From the NCBI RefSeq assembly GCF_900116385.1, contig NZ_FPCI01000001.1, positions 1 through 64,000 on the forward strand: DNA of 64,000 nt. Direction: 5' to 3'. Numbering within the stretch: position 1 is the first letter of the stretch; each line of letters begins with the position of its first letter. The notes beneath the pieces are model-generated. The model saw only the letters and a list, made by a program, of their open reading frames with translations. It was not told the DNA's origin and did not search any database. Origin of the DNA: Pseudoxanthomonas sp. YR558 (lineage in GTDB: Bacteria; Pseudomonadota; Gammaproteobacteria; Xanthomonadales; Xanthomonadaceae). This document shows positions 16,407-24,764 of this stretch, piece by piece. The position numbers and the translations under genes are program-made.

Positions 16407-16793
16407 CTAGCACTTGCAGCCAGCCATACCGATGTTCGAGTAGCTACAGCTCCCAGAGGTACACGTCTTGGTGGAACAATCCTTCGTGCCGCCGCACAGG
16501 GCGAGCCAGTAGGCCGCGGTAAGCATTGCCGGCTTCCACTCGACCGATTGGGTTATCGAGGGATCTCGTGCAATCTTCGCTCTCAGCGCCGCCACAAGCC
16601 TTTCCGCATCAGCCGCCGTCCGCTTGTATTCCACCGCGTCACCGTTAGCCGTGTAGTCCACTCCGATGACATCGTTTTCCGACATGTACGAGAGGCACGT
16701 GGCAGGTGCCACCCTTGCCTTTTGCTCCTCAGCTGCGGCGACCGCGCAGCTAAGCGTCAGGGAAATGAAAATAAGCACATTTCGAAGATTCAC
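16407..16793 (-). CDS. Secreted Cys-rich protein, unknown
   Basis: I place the start at the GTG at 16793, since AAGGAG lies 7-8 bases upstream and a clean signal peptide follows (MNLRNVLIFISLTLSCAVAAA). A frame reaching 16877 would bury it. The 128-residue product has a mature domain with Cys in CLSYMSEND and a C-terminus with seven closely spaced cysteines (LCGGTKDCSTKTC, SGSC, GCKC), which suggests disulfide or metal-bound structure outside the cytoplasm. No family is recognised. Confidence 0.65.
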   Translation of the reverse strand: MNLRNVLIFISLTLSCAVAAAEEQKARVAPATCLSYMSENDVIGVDYTANGDAVEYKRTAADAERLVAALRAKIARDPSITQSVEWKPAMLTAAYWLALCGGTKDCSTKTCTSGSCSYSNIGMAGCKC

Positions 16794-17743
16794 AGTCCTA
16801 CTCCTTGAGCTGGGTCCGTCTGGGGCTGGCGAAGCGAGCGACGGACATCCCCGCCCCGCGCTACTGCCACAGGACAACGACGCGCCTCAGTTGCGGCGGA
16901 CACCGTTCGTCGGTCCACTGCGAGCGCTGCGCAAAATATGGACGTCGGCCTGTGCGCCGCGGGCGCTTACGTTGATCTGATCCGTAAGATGCGGCGGAGA
17001 TAAGTAATTGATGGTGCGGGTCTAGTGGAGTAGCGACCTACCTTCTTACGTCGGATCGCATGTACATTGGGGCGGAGTGCCTCCCGTTCCATTCACGCAC
17101 CGGGCGGCCTTCTCTACCGGACAGCTTATGGAGCATGTTTCTCCTATTTCGTTCCTGGCGGTACAGGTTGCTTCGCGCACGCTAGCGTTGGTGGTGGCCG
17201 AATGCCCAAGTACGCGCACTGGCTTACTCTAAGCAACCGGCTAAGCGAGACACGGTGCGCCAGTACAGAGAGCCAAACTCCCGGGGCGACCTCTTGAGTG
17301 GACGGAGCAGCTCTCCCTCGTCCTCTCGAGTCATCAAAATCGACAACATCCCCGACGACCTCGAGTCGATCGCCGACTTAGGTCAATCCTTACGACCTTT
17401 CGCGAAGTCCTCTGGCTTGAATGTGACAGCCAGTTCGTCGGAGGCTCGTACTGCCCAGCGCGGGACCGGTACGGTCGCTCACTCGCGCCATGCGCCCCGT
17501 GAGCAGGGGTGACGGGTAGTTCTTGTAGGTATCTAGGCCAGCTCTGCCATCGTTCCGACCACCTGGACCGACGTAAGCGCGTTTACTTGTAATCCTCACT
17601 TCCAAGCCGAAGAAGTTGGGAGTAGCGTCGCGCTAAAGGGGCAACCATTAGATGGTCGATGCATTGGCTCTCGCGAGAGGCCTGTGCGCACCGAACGGGC
17701 TGTGCCCGCAGCCAGCCGACCTAGAACGGACCGGGGGATACTC
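16794..17743. other. Long stretch without a convincing gene
   Basis: Several short open frames occur on both strands but none has a good ribosome-binding site, a recognisable domain or codon use like the neighbours. I see no tRNA, clear terminator or repeat. The 5' part may hold regulatory sequence for the RHS genes that follow. It may be decayed coding DNA. Confidence 0.5.
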
Positions 17744-19528
17744 ATGGTGATTCGCAATGGAAGCGTGTTGGCGTGGCTAGGAATGCTCTTGGCAAGCGCA
17801 GTTCCATTCGCAGCGCAGTCGCAGAACTCCATCGACAATTACAGCTATCGAAACGAAGTCTTTCGTCGCGATAGCGTTGACTCCCTGCACGGCAACGCAT
17901 TCGGAGAAACTTGGGACCCTGATACGGGCAGCTTGACCTTCGCTCAGACAGATACTTCGCTGGCTGGACAGGGGCCGACTATTGTCATCGGGCGCAACTA
18001 CACGCGTGGTCAGTTCAAGTTCGATCGGCTGCAGAACTACGACATGGGCGACTGGACGCTGTCCATTCCGCGCATAGAAACCATCCTGACGTCCGCCATC
18101 AGCAATCCGCCCACAGCGCCAGGACAGGCGTGGCAGGTCTCCCAGTCGGGGGCGTCTGCCTACAAACGCTGCACATACTTTGGCGTTGCGGCTTTTGTCA
18201 ATGACGCTGGCGGCCAATGGTTCCCGGGATACTTCGTAACGGACGAAGCGGGCGTCCGCCGACAACTGCTGAAGCGTGATGCCACGAACACTATCCGACC
18301 CACCCTGACTGCTGCCTCCAATTATCCTGCCGTCGCACGGGACAACTGGCAGTTCGATTGCTTGCCAACTACCAGTAACGGTCAGTTGGGAGAAGGCTTC
18401 TTGGGTTTGGCGCCGAACGGCACAAAGTACTATTTCGACTACCTGGTAGGGGGTAGGGAACGGATCACCACCTACTTTGATTTGCCGGCGCGCCAAGGGC
18501 GCCAGTGGGTGACCATGTATGTGTCCAAGGTCGTCGATAGGTTTGGAAATTCTGCGAGCTACCAGTACACAGGAGACCGCCTAACTTCCATTACGACTAA
18601 CGACGGACGAAAGGTTGCGCTCACATGGCGCGACGACTACAACGTCATCAGCTCAATATCGACCGTGGATGTGCAGACAAGTGCTGTACTTCAAACATGG
18701 TCATACGAATACGTGTCTGCGGGATCCGGCAACTTGGTCTACCTGTCCAAGGTCACTCTGCCCGATGGTTCCACATGGACCTATACCGACCTTCGGCACT
18801 TCGATCTCTTCAGTACAAGCACTCAAGCATTGTGCGGAGAGCGAGTGAGGCAGTCGCCCACATCACCAGACGCCTTTTCGTCAGTGAAAGCACCCTCAGG
18901 TGCGACTGCGACTTTTGGGCGGGCAATTACCGTGCGTGCATACAGCCACGCTGGGGATATCAGTAACACTTCCAACTGCGCTGGACCGCCGCCGAGTAAC
19001 AGCAGCTTCGAGTCCGCTCGCATGTTTTCAAGGGAGAACGGTCTTGTCAGCAAGTCGATATCAGGACCTGGCCTGGCAACGCAAACATGGACGTACCGTT
19101 ACTCGGACGCAGTTGCAAGCTGGGTCCATGATCCGTGCTACTCGACGAACTCGTGTGTGACGACTCGTACCTCGAGTGAGATCAGCCCGGATGGGGCCCG
19201 AACCGACTACGCATTCACGACGATCCAGGGTTCAAAACTTGAGGGCAAGGTACTCAAGACGCAATGGCTTGATAGTCAACTCGTAGTCCGGAAGGAGACG
19301 ACCGTTACATACGCGCCATTCAATCAAGGTCCATGGCCGGCACGCGTTGGAGGAAACCCGACTGACGCGAACATCCCCGGCGGACTGCATGTCGCGGATA
19401 GCTACATAAGTCCGATGCAAGCTACGACGACTCGACTCGATGGTGTGGCATTTAGCACTACGGTCAATTCTTTTGATGTCTACGCGCGACCTTTATCAGT
19501 CACCAAGGCTAGCGCGCCCAGTCCGTAA
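17744..19528 (+). CDS. Exported RHS-type protein, N-terminal component
   Basis: The ATG at 17744 has GGGGGA upstream and opens with a signal peptide (WLGMLLASAVPFAAQSQ). The 594-residue protein has a start common to secreted RHS/wall-associated-like proteins (NAFGETWDPDTGSLTFAQTD, then a GRNYTRGQF segment), and later beta-rich YD-like stretches (YQYTGDRLTSITTNDGRKV, SYEYVSAGSGNLVYLSKV). It ends with DVYARPLSVTKASAPSP, and the next gene resumes what would follow in a one-piece homologue. It therefore probably forms the front part of the RHS system, exported to the periplasm or surface. Confidence 0.7.
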   Translation: MVIRNGSVLAWLGMLLASAVPFAAQSQNSIDNYSYRNEVFRRDSVDSLHGNAFGETWDPDTGSLTFAQTDTSLAGQGPTIVIGRNYTRGQFKFDRLQNYDMGDWTLSIPRIETILTSAISNPPTAPGQAWQVSQSGASAYKRCTYFGVAAFVNDAGGQWFPGYFVTDEAGVRRQLLKRDATNTIRPTLTAASNYPAVARDNWQFDCLPTTSNGQLGEGFLGLAPNGTKYYFDYLVGGRERITTYFDLPARQGRQWVTMYVSKVVDRFGNSASYQYTGDRLTSITTNDGRKVALTWRDDYNVISSISTVDVQTSAVLQTWSYEYVSAGSGNLVYLSKVTLPDGSTWTYTDLRHFDLFSTSTQALCGERVRQSPTSPDAFSSVKAPSGATATFGRAITVRAYSHAGDISNTSNCAGPPPSNSSFESARMFSRENGLVSKSISGPGLATQTWTYRYSDAVASWVHDPCYSTNSCVTTRTSSEISPDGARTDYAFTTIQGSKLEGKVLKTQWLDSQLVVRKETTVTYAPFNQGPWPARVGGNPTDANIPGGLHVADSYISPMQATTTRLDGVAFSTTVNSFDVYARPLSVTKASAPSP

Positions 19529-19573
19529 GTTTGCACAAGTCGGAAATTCCCTATCCTTCCGGAATAGACAGTC

Positions 19574-22500
19574 ATGCCTAGGATCTCGGCGCTCGCTTTG
19601 ATGTTGGTCGGTCTGATCTCGTTGCAGATGCCCTCGATCGCAATAGGGCAGAGCTACACAAGAACCGAGGTGACTACGTATCACGACAACACAAATGCTT
19701 GGATTCTTGGGCAGGTGACCAAAACCACTTGCATAGCGCCTGTCGAGTGCACGCCGAGCTGGGCGCCCATAGGAATAGTGATCGCGGAGACCACATTTGA
19801 TCCGACTTACGCTTTGCCGACGGCAGTCAGGTCTTTCGGCAAGCTGCAGCAGACCCGAACCTACGACACCACATCCTCGCTGGCAAGCGGCCAGTTGGGC
19901 ACGCTCAGAACCGTGGCCGACGGCAACAACAACCTCACTACCTACACAAACTGGAAGCGAGGAGTTCCTCAGAACATTCAGTATCCGATAACGGCGGACT
20001 CGCCGGGTGGCGCCACTCAGTCTGCGATGGTCGACAACAACGGCTGGATAGTGGCCTTTACCGACGAGAACGGCTACAAGACCTGTTACGCCTATGACGC
20101 GATGGGGCGAACAGTGCAGATCACCTATCCATCAGAGTCAACCGTAGGAGCATGCGACGCGTCTGCATGGAATGTCGAGACATCGTTATTCGTCCCGGTG
20201 GCGCATGATGAGCACGGACTTGCCGCTGGCCACTGGACAAGGATGCGTCGCCTAGGCAATCGGCACGTAAATACCTACTACGATGCCCTGTGGCGTCCAG
20301 TGCTGGAGGAGTCGCTGGACTATGCCGACATAGGTGGCACGCTTTCGCAAGTGGTTAAGCGCTATGACCACGACTCGCGAGTGATCTTTCAATCTTATCC
20401 CAAGCGGGGCGTGGATCGTCTGACCGAGTCGCAGGGCGTTCACACGGTCTACGATGCGTTGGGTCGCGTGACAGGCGTATCGCAGGACAGTGAGCATGGG
20501 CTTCTGACCACGCTGACAGAGTATCTGCCTGGATTCAAGACGCGAGTCACCAACCCGCGCGGCCAACCGTCGCTGACCATTTACCAGGTGTTCGATCAGC
20601 CAACCTATGACGCGCCCGCGGGCACCGACCATCCAGAAGGTGCATCGACGGAGATACATCGAGATGTTTTCGGCAAGGTGACGGCCTTGCGGCGCAGGAA
20701 TGCGGATGCGAGCGTCCAGGCGTGGCGGTACTACGGCTACAACATTCACCAGGAACTGTGCCGTAGTGAAGAGCCGGAAACCGGCACGACATTGATGGGA
20801 TACGACGGGGCCGGCAACCTGAAATGGTCGTCCTCTGGCCTTCCTGCAGGGCAGGTCTGCGAGCCGAATGGCACGACTCCGGCAGTTGCTGCCAGGCGAA
20901 GCGATCGCACCTACGACAGTAGGAATCGCTTGCAGGATCTGGCATTCCCGGCCGGTATCGGGAGTCAGACCTGGCAGTACTGGCCAGACGGCCTTCCTCG
21001 AAAGGTCACGACGCACAACGATGGCTTGAACGCTGGCGTGGTCGAGAACGACTATGTGTACAACAAGCGTCGCCTCCTGACGGGCGAGAGCTCCACCCAG
21101 TTGGGCTGGTACACGTGGGCTCTTGGATACGGATACGATGGCAATGGCAGCTTGTCCACGCAAACCTATCCCACGGGGCTGGTGATCAGCTACGTCCCCA
21201 ACGCGTTGGGGCAGGCCACGCAAGCGCGGGACCAGTCAGGTTATTATTATGCGTCTGCTGTCGGCTACTACCCCAATGGCGCCACTAAGCAGTTCACATA
21301 TGGCAACGGTATCGTGCATTCGATGTCGCAAAACGCGCGTCAATTGCCGTTGGTCACTGCCGATTCGGGCGGCACGCATCGTCTGCAGTACAGCTACGAC
21401 AGCAATGGCAATGTGGACAACATCTACGATCTGGATACGCCGTCGAAGAATCGGTATCTGTTCTATGACGGTCTTGATCGTCTGACGGCAGCGGGCTCGG
21501 CGATGTTCGGCGGAAGTGACCACTACCATCGCTTTACGTACAACGCGCTCGACAATATTACGTCGTGGAAGCACGCGGGCGTGAAGGACTATGCGGAGTA
21601 TGTGTATTCGCAGAACCGTCTGACCAACATCAAGAACAGTGGCGGCGCCAGTGTCGTCGGCCTGGAATACGATCCTCAAGGTAATCTTGCGGTCAAGAAC
21701 AATCAGACTTATCAGTTCGACTACGGCAATCGATTGCGCGTAGTCTCGGGAAAAGAGCACTATCGCTACGATGGCCGCGGTCGCCGTGTGCTGGCGTGGG
21801 ACGTGGCATCGACCAATAGCATCCTGTCGATGTACTCGAATGCCGGTCAGCTCCTGTACCAAGAAGACTACAAGAACGGCAAGAACCAGGAGAACATTTA
21901 TCTAGCGGGGAGCATCATTGCGATTCGCGAGTCTCCTCACGCCGGCGGCATATTCGCTAAGTTCCAGCACACCGACGCATTAGGTAGCCCGGTCGCAGTA
22001 ACCAACCAGGCCGGCGCGGTCATCGAGCGAAACGACTACGAGCCCTACGGCGCCATGATAGGTAAGCCGAGCTACCAGGGCATCGGTTATACGGGGCATT
22101 TCCAGGATGGAGCCACCGGCTTAACCTACATGCAGCAGCGGTACTACGATCCGACGGTGGGGTTGTTCCTTTCCGTGGATCCGGTGACGGCGTATAGCAA
22201 TCCGGTTGGGATGTTCAATCGGTACAGGTACGCGGCGAACAACCCGTATCGGTTTCTTGATCCCGATGGGAGGTTCGGTCGGGACGCGCTCAATGGACTT
22301 TTGAGTGAAATCAGGGGGGCAGTGATTAGATATGCTGGAAGCAGATTGAGTGACGCAGCCGACGGAGCGGCTAGAGCTGCCGGTGAGGGTGTAAGGCGGC
22401 ATTTCGAGACCCATACTTACAGTGCCAACGTTGGAGTCTCAGGGACGCTCGCTGCTCCAATGGTGCCGGGTGCTCAGAATCTTGTGCCCAAGGGTGCCAT

Positions 22501-22867
22501 TGGAGGCTCCCTTACCTTGTCGGTCACGCATCGTGGTCAGGTGGCACTTACCGGCTCGTTTGTTCCCATGTGGTCCCACGGTGGCGGGCAATCATTAGGG
22601 GGAACATACGGGATCGGTGTTGCAGAAGGTGGCAGCCGCCCAAGTGGCTTAGAGATCACTGGTAATCACCATGCGGAGCTAACAATCCCCGTTCGAGGAG
22701 CGACGATTGGTGGCGCCGTGGATTGGGATAAGCAGGGTGGAAGCATTAGCGGAGCATCACAACGACTCGGCATCGGTACGCTAAGCATGTTTGGAGTTGG
22801 CGAGCAGGTGAACTTTACCTATCGGTTTAATGAGCCGGAGGCGGAGCATCCAAAGGACAAGAAGTGA
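19574..22867 (+). CDS. RHS repeat-associated core protein with a variable C-terminal domain
   Basis: The 1097-residue protein starts with its own signal-like segment (residues 6-25, ALALMLVGLISLQMPSIAIG). It has many YD repeats (YDSNGNVDNIYDL, YDPQGNLAVKNN, FDYGNRLRVVSG) and the hyperconserved RHS core near residues 790-895 (DALGSPVAVTN, EPYGAMIG, YTGHFQDGATGLTYMQQRYY, FLSVDP, NPYRFLDPDG). After the core comes a unique domain of about 200 residues, Gly- and Thr-rich and predicted beta-rich, with GSLTLSVTHRGQVALTGSF. In RHS proteins this tail is usually a toxin. The 3' end overlaps a small membrane protein gene by four bases. Confidence 0.85.
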   Translation: MPRISALALMLVGLISLQMPSIAIGQSYTRTEVTTYHDNTNAWILGQVTKTTCIAPVECTPSWAPIGIVIAETTFDPTYALPTAVRSFGKLQQTRTYDTTSSLASGQLGTLRTVADGNNNLTTYTNWKRGVPQNIQYPITADSPGGATQSAMVDNNGWIVAFTDENGYKTCYAYDAMGRTVQITYPSESTVGACDASAWNVETSLFVPVAHDEHGLAAGHWTRMRRLGNRHVNTYYDALWRPVLEESLDYADIGGTLSQVVKRYDHDSRVIFQSYPKRGVDRLTESQGVHTVYDALGRVTGVSQDSEHGLLTTLTEYLPGFKTRVTNPRGQPSLTIYQVFDQPTYDAPAGTDHPEGASTEIHRDVFGKVTALRRRNADASVQAWRYYGYNIHQELCRSEEPETGTTLMGYDGAGNLKWSSSGLPAGQVCEPNGTTPAVAARRSDRTYDSRNRLQDLAFPAGIGSQTWQYWPDGLPRKVTTHNDGLNAGVVENDYVYNKRRLLTGESSTQLGWYTWALGYGYDGNGSLSTQTYPTGLVISYVPNALGQATQARDQSGYYYASAVGYYPNGATKQFTYGNGIVHSMSQNARQLPLVTADSGGTHRLQYSYDSNGNVDNIYDLDTPSKNRYLFYDGLDRLTAAGSAMFGGSDHYHRFTYNALDNITSWKHAGVKDYAEYVYSQNRLTNIKNSGGASVVGLEYDPQGNLAVKNNQTYQFDYGNRLRVVSGKEHYRYDGRGRRVLAWDVASTNSILSMYSNAGQLLYQEDYKNGKNQENIYLAGSIIAIRESPHAGGIFAKFQHTDALGSPVAVTNQAGAVIERNDYEPYGAMIGKPSYQGIGYTGHFQDGATGLTYMQQRYYDPTVGLFLSVDPVTAYSNPVGMFNRYRYAANNPYRFLDPDGRFGRDALNGLLSEIRGAVIRYAGSRLSDAADGAARAAGEGVRRHFETHTYSANVGVSGTLAAPMVPGAQNLVPKGAIGGSLTLSVTHRGQVALTGSFVPMWSHGGGQSLGGTYGIGVAEGGSRPSGLEITGNHHAELTIPVRGATIGGAVDWDKQGGSISGASQRLGIGTLSMFGVGEQVNFTYRFNEPEAEHPKDKK

Positions 22868-23130
22868 TTTCGTTTCGGCGGCTGGTCGAGTGGCAGGTTC
22901 TCGTTGCAGGATGGATTTTTCTTGCGGTAAGTCTATTTTTCCCGATTTATGTTTTCTGGATATTTGGGTTCGAGAAGGGCACCGTCAGAAACGGTGCGGG
23001 CGCTGTTATGGGGTCAATGAGTTATTTGGCGTTCTCGCTCATCATTTCTGTGTTGGGAGGCTCGATTTCAGGTTTAGCAATCTACTTTGCGCGGAAAGCC
23101 ATCAAGCGTAAGGAGCCGGGCAACAACTGA
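22864..23130 (+). CDS. Small two-helix membrane protein, candidate RHS immunity protein
   Basis: The GTG at 22864 overlaps the RHS stop, with AGGA about 6 bases upstream. The 88-residue product has two clear transmembrane helices (residues 11-33, VLVAGWIFLAVSLFFPIYVFW, and 50-75, MSYLAFSLIISVLGGSISGLA) and a basic end (RKAIKRKEPG). No family is recognised. The translational coupling to an RHS protein with a unique tail is the classic layout of an immunity gene, and a membrane location would fit a toxin acting on the membrane or periplasm. That is inference. Base use is AT-richer than the flanking core genes. Confidence 0.6.
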   Translation: MISFRRLVEWQVLVAGWIFLAVSLFFPIYVFWIFGFEKGTVRNGAGAVMGSMSYLAFSLIISVLGGSISGLAIYFARKAIKRKEPGNN

Positions 23131-23556
23131 CGGCGCGGATTGGCAGCAAGCTTGATGTTGCAAACCTCCGTGTCCATTTGTCCTCGTCTGGTGGGCGCCG
23201 CGCCCGAGGGTCCCGACGGCTGGTCGGGCCGCATATCTCAGGCTCTGGAGGGAGGCAAAGCCTGTAGTTGGTCTGTGGGGCATCACATCGCTGTTGGACT
23301 GGCCGGTGTGCATACCTGGCTTCTAGGCGACTTCTCGCGCATCCAACAGTGGCCTGAGTCTCGCCACAGCCCCAACAAGTGGTGGCGCCGCCTGACTGGC
23401 TCAATTGGCAGAGCTGGTGAGTCGTCCCGCCGAGAGTGAGTTTGGTGTTGGTGTTAAGGGGCTGACGCCCCTGCAGCGAGATTCGACCCCATTCACCGAA
23501 GTGAGAGAAGTGCACGCAATTCGCGTCGTAAAATTTGCCCTGCAAAGTCATGTGGA
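23131..23556. other. Gap with tRNA-like remnants, no convincing gene
   Basis: A 149-residue minus-strand frame (23102-23551) overlaps the gap, but it has no recognisable features and runs antisense into the small membrane protein. At 23398-23414 there is GGCTCAATTGGCAGAGC, a perfect tRNA D-arm (as in tRNA-Thr genes), but no matching anticodon or T arm with CCA. A short hairpin GGGGC-TGAC-GCCCC is at 23458-23471, followed by AGATTCGACCCC, which resembles a T-loop. These look like pieces of a decayed tRNA. Confidence 0.4.
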
Positions 23557-23757
23557 CTAGTCCTGACCATCGGTTATCTGACGTCTGATCCAGGCGTCCA
23601 CTTCATCGACCATCCAGCGACTACTACGGCCAAGCTTGGTTGGAGGTGGGAATCGCCCTTGGCTGACCCATGCGTAGATCCTGGATCTGCTGATTCCTAG
23701 ACGCCGCGCCACTGACTGGACGGACTCCAGTTGGGTGGGCTGCCTCAGCTCTCCCAT
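23557..23757 (-). CDS. AlpA-family transcriptional regulator / excisionase-like protein
   Basis: Starting at the ATG at 23757 (AGGAG about 8 bases upstream), the 66-residue protein has a helix-turn-helix with QSVARRLGISRSRIYAWVSQG and a wing (FPPPTKLGRSSRWMVDEVDAWI). This is the MerR-like fold of phage and integrative-element AlpA proteins, which activate integrase genes or bend DNA for excision. A start at 23775 would add six residues. There is no integrase nearby, so its element is probably incomplete. The repeats at 23981-24152 lie just upstream of its start and may be its sites. Confidence 0.75.
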   Translation of the reverse strand: MGELRQPTQLESVQSVARRLGISRSRIYAWVSQGRFPPPTKLGRSSRWMVDEVDAWIRRQITDGQD

Positions 23758-23980
23758 TGATCTGCTCCTGAACACTACTCAAGTTGAGATCAGTGTGCAG
23801 GCGTGGTCGGTTGGTCAAAAGTAGGTTTGGGGGGGAATTCGATCGCAATGCAATGGGCCAGCTTAAGGGTCCAATGTATGAAGACACCTTAGCGTTACTG
23901 AACTGCTAGGTGGCATTGCCACTGTCGCAGAGTGTGCCTGTGGGTTGCCTGGTAGCGTCGTGGCGGAAACTTGGCGGCAG

Positions 23981-24152
23981 TCCCACCCAATATAGGTGGG
24001 ATCTTATGGGGAGCCCCGAGCAGTTGGCGCGAAGGCGGGCACGTGGGATCGCGTCTCCAATCCCACCTATATGTGTGGGACTGCACCTGCGGTCCCACAC
24101 AAGGCGCAATGGCGATGTCGGTCTTATGCCCGCCTAGTCCCTTAGGTGGGAT
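23981..24152. repeat. Cluster of GTGGGA/TCCCAC repeats, some palindromic
   Basis: The hexamer GTGGGA or its complement occurs seven times in about 170 bases: at 23981 and 23996 (arms TCCCACC and GGTGGGA around CAATATA), 24043, 24061 and 24075 (arms TCCCAC and GTGGGA around CTATATGT), 24093 and 24146. The two palindromic units resemble each other and share a central TATA-like core. Candidates are binding sites for the AlpA-type protein, recombinase arm sites or a replication/partition region. The pattern is seen directly; the role is unknown. Confidence 0.6.
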
Positions 24153-24227
24153 TTGTTTGAGCCCCACAGCAAGTAGATACACGGGGAAGCGCACAACCTG
24201 ATCCGTTGGTCGCCGCGTCGTGTACAT

Positions 24228-24269
24228 CCCCGACATCGACTTTGATGAGGCACGCTGTAGATGTCGGGG
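24228..24269. repeat. Inverted repeat
   Basis: CCCCGACATC at 24228-24237 is exactly complementary to GATGTCGGGG at 24260-24269, with 22 bases between. No T run follows, so it is not a typical terminator. It may be an operator or a recombination site. Confidence 0.5.
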
Positions 24270-24416
24270 CGCGACGGGGGGTGGGGCAGGTCAGAGGGCC
24301 CCAGCTCCCAAATACACTTATAAGGTGTCCAGCGGGCACGGCTCACAAGATGTGTGTCAGAACGCGAGTCGGAAAGACTATAGGTTCAGATATTTCCGAG
24401 TGTAATCAATGCATTA

Positions 24417-24440
24417 GGAGCCTCTTTCGGGTGAGGCTCC
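24417..24440 (-). terminator. Hairpin after the DUF3149-like gene
   Basis: GGAGCCTC, an 8-base loop, then GAGGCTCC form a perfect 8-bp stem 22 bases after the stop of the minus-strand gene. There is no U run, so termination is uncertain. Confidence 0.35.
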
Positions 24441-24462
24441 GGGCACAAGTTCGACGCTGCAC

Positions 24463-24609
24463 TCAGCGTCGCTGCCGTTTCTCTTCCTCGCGCACCTTCT
24501 TGCGCACGAACATCGCCACCGCGAAGGCGATGCCCACCATGACGATGCTGCCCCCGATGGCCAGCCAGCCCACCGGCTCGAGCAGGATTTCGCGAAGGAT
24601 CGGATGCAT
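24463..24609 (-). CDS. Small single-helix membrane protein (DUF3149-like)
   Basis: The ATG at 24609 has GGGGAG about 7 bases upstream. The 48-residue protein (MHPILREILLEPVGWLAIGG) has one transmembrane helix (residues 14-35) and a charged basic end (VRKKVREEEKRQRR). Size and layout match the DUF3149 family of short membrane proteins of unknown role. A longer frame to 24696 lacks support. Confidence 0.6.
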   Translation of the reverse strand: MHPILREILLEPVGWLAIGGSIVMVGIAFAVAMFVRKKVREEEKRQRR

Positions 24610-24764
24610 GTCGGTCTCCCCTTGGTTGTGGTGCCGCCACGCTCGCACTGCATCCGGATGCCGGCATTGATCCGGATCAACCCTCGCGAACAGCAAAGCG
24701 CCTCCTGCGGCGCGTGGTCGCAGGGCTTGGCTTAGAATCGCGACTGGCCCACGGGAGACTGCCG

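Larger units (their letters stand above)
14817..24462. mobile_element. Mosaic accessory region (probable genomic island)
   Basis: Between tRNA-Leu and the conserved DUF3149 and glutamate-synthase genes lies about 9.6 kb that differs from its flanks. It has low gene density, long non-coding stretches, a broken gene, phage-type genes, tRNA-like remnants, an RHS system with an AT-richer tail and an AlpA-type regulator. No integrase or clear flanking repeat was found, so it may be the sum of several insertions. The limits are those of the core genes on each side. Confidence 0.5.
23776..24462. other. Non-coding stretch with repeat cluster and hairpins
   Basis: I see no gene with good support here. 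The part up to 24152 has seven GTGGGA/TCCCAC copies, annotated separately, and the part after has a 10-bp inverted repeat at 24228-24269. Several short frames on both strands simply read through the repeats. Confidence 0.55.

Noticed and set aside
23102..23551. A 149-residue minus-strand gene in the gap
   Set aside because: No recognisable motif, no ribosome-binding site, and it runs antisense over the end of the small membrane protein gene and tRNA-like remnants.
24010..24100. CRISPR-like array in the GTGGGA repeat region
   Set aside because: Repeats are only 6-8 bases, irregularly spaced and in both orientations. There are no cas genes.
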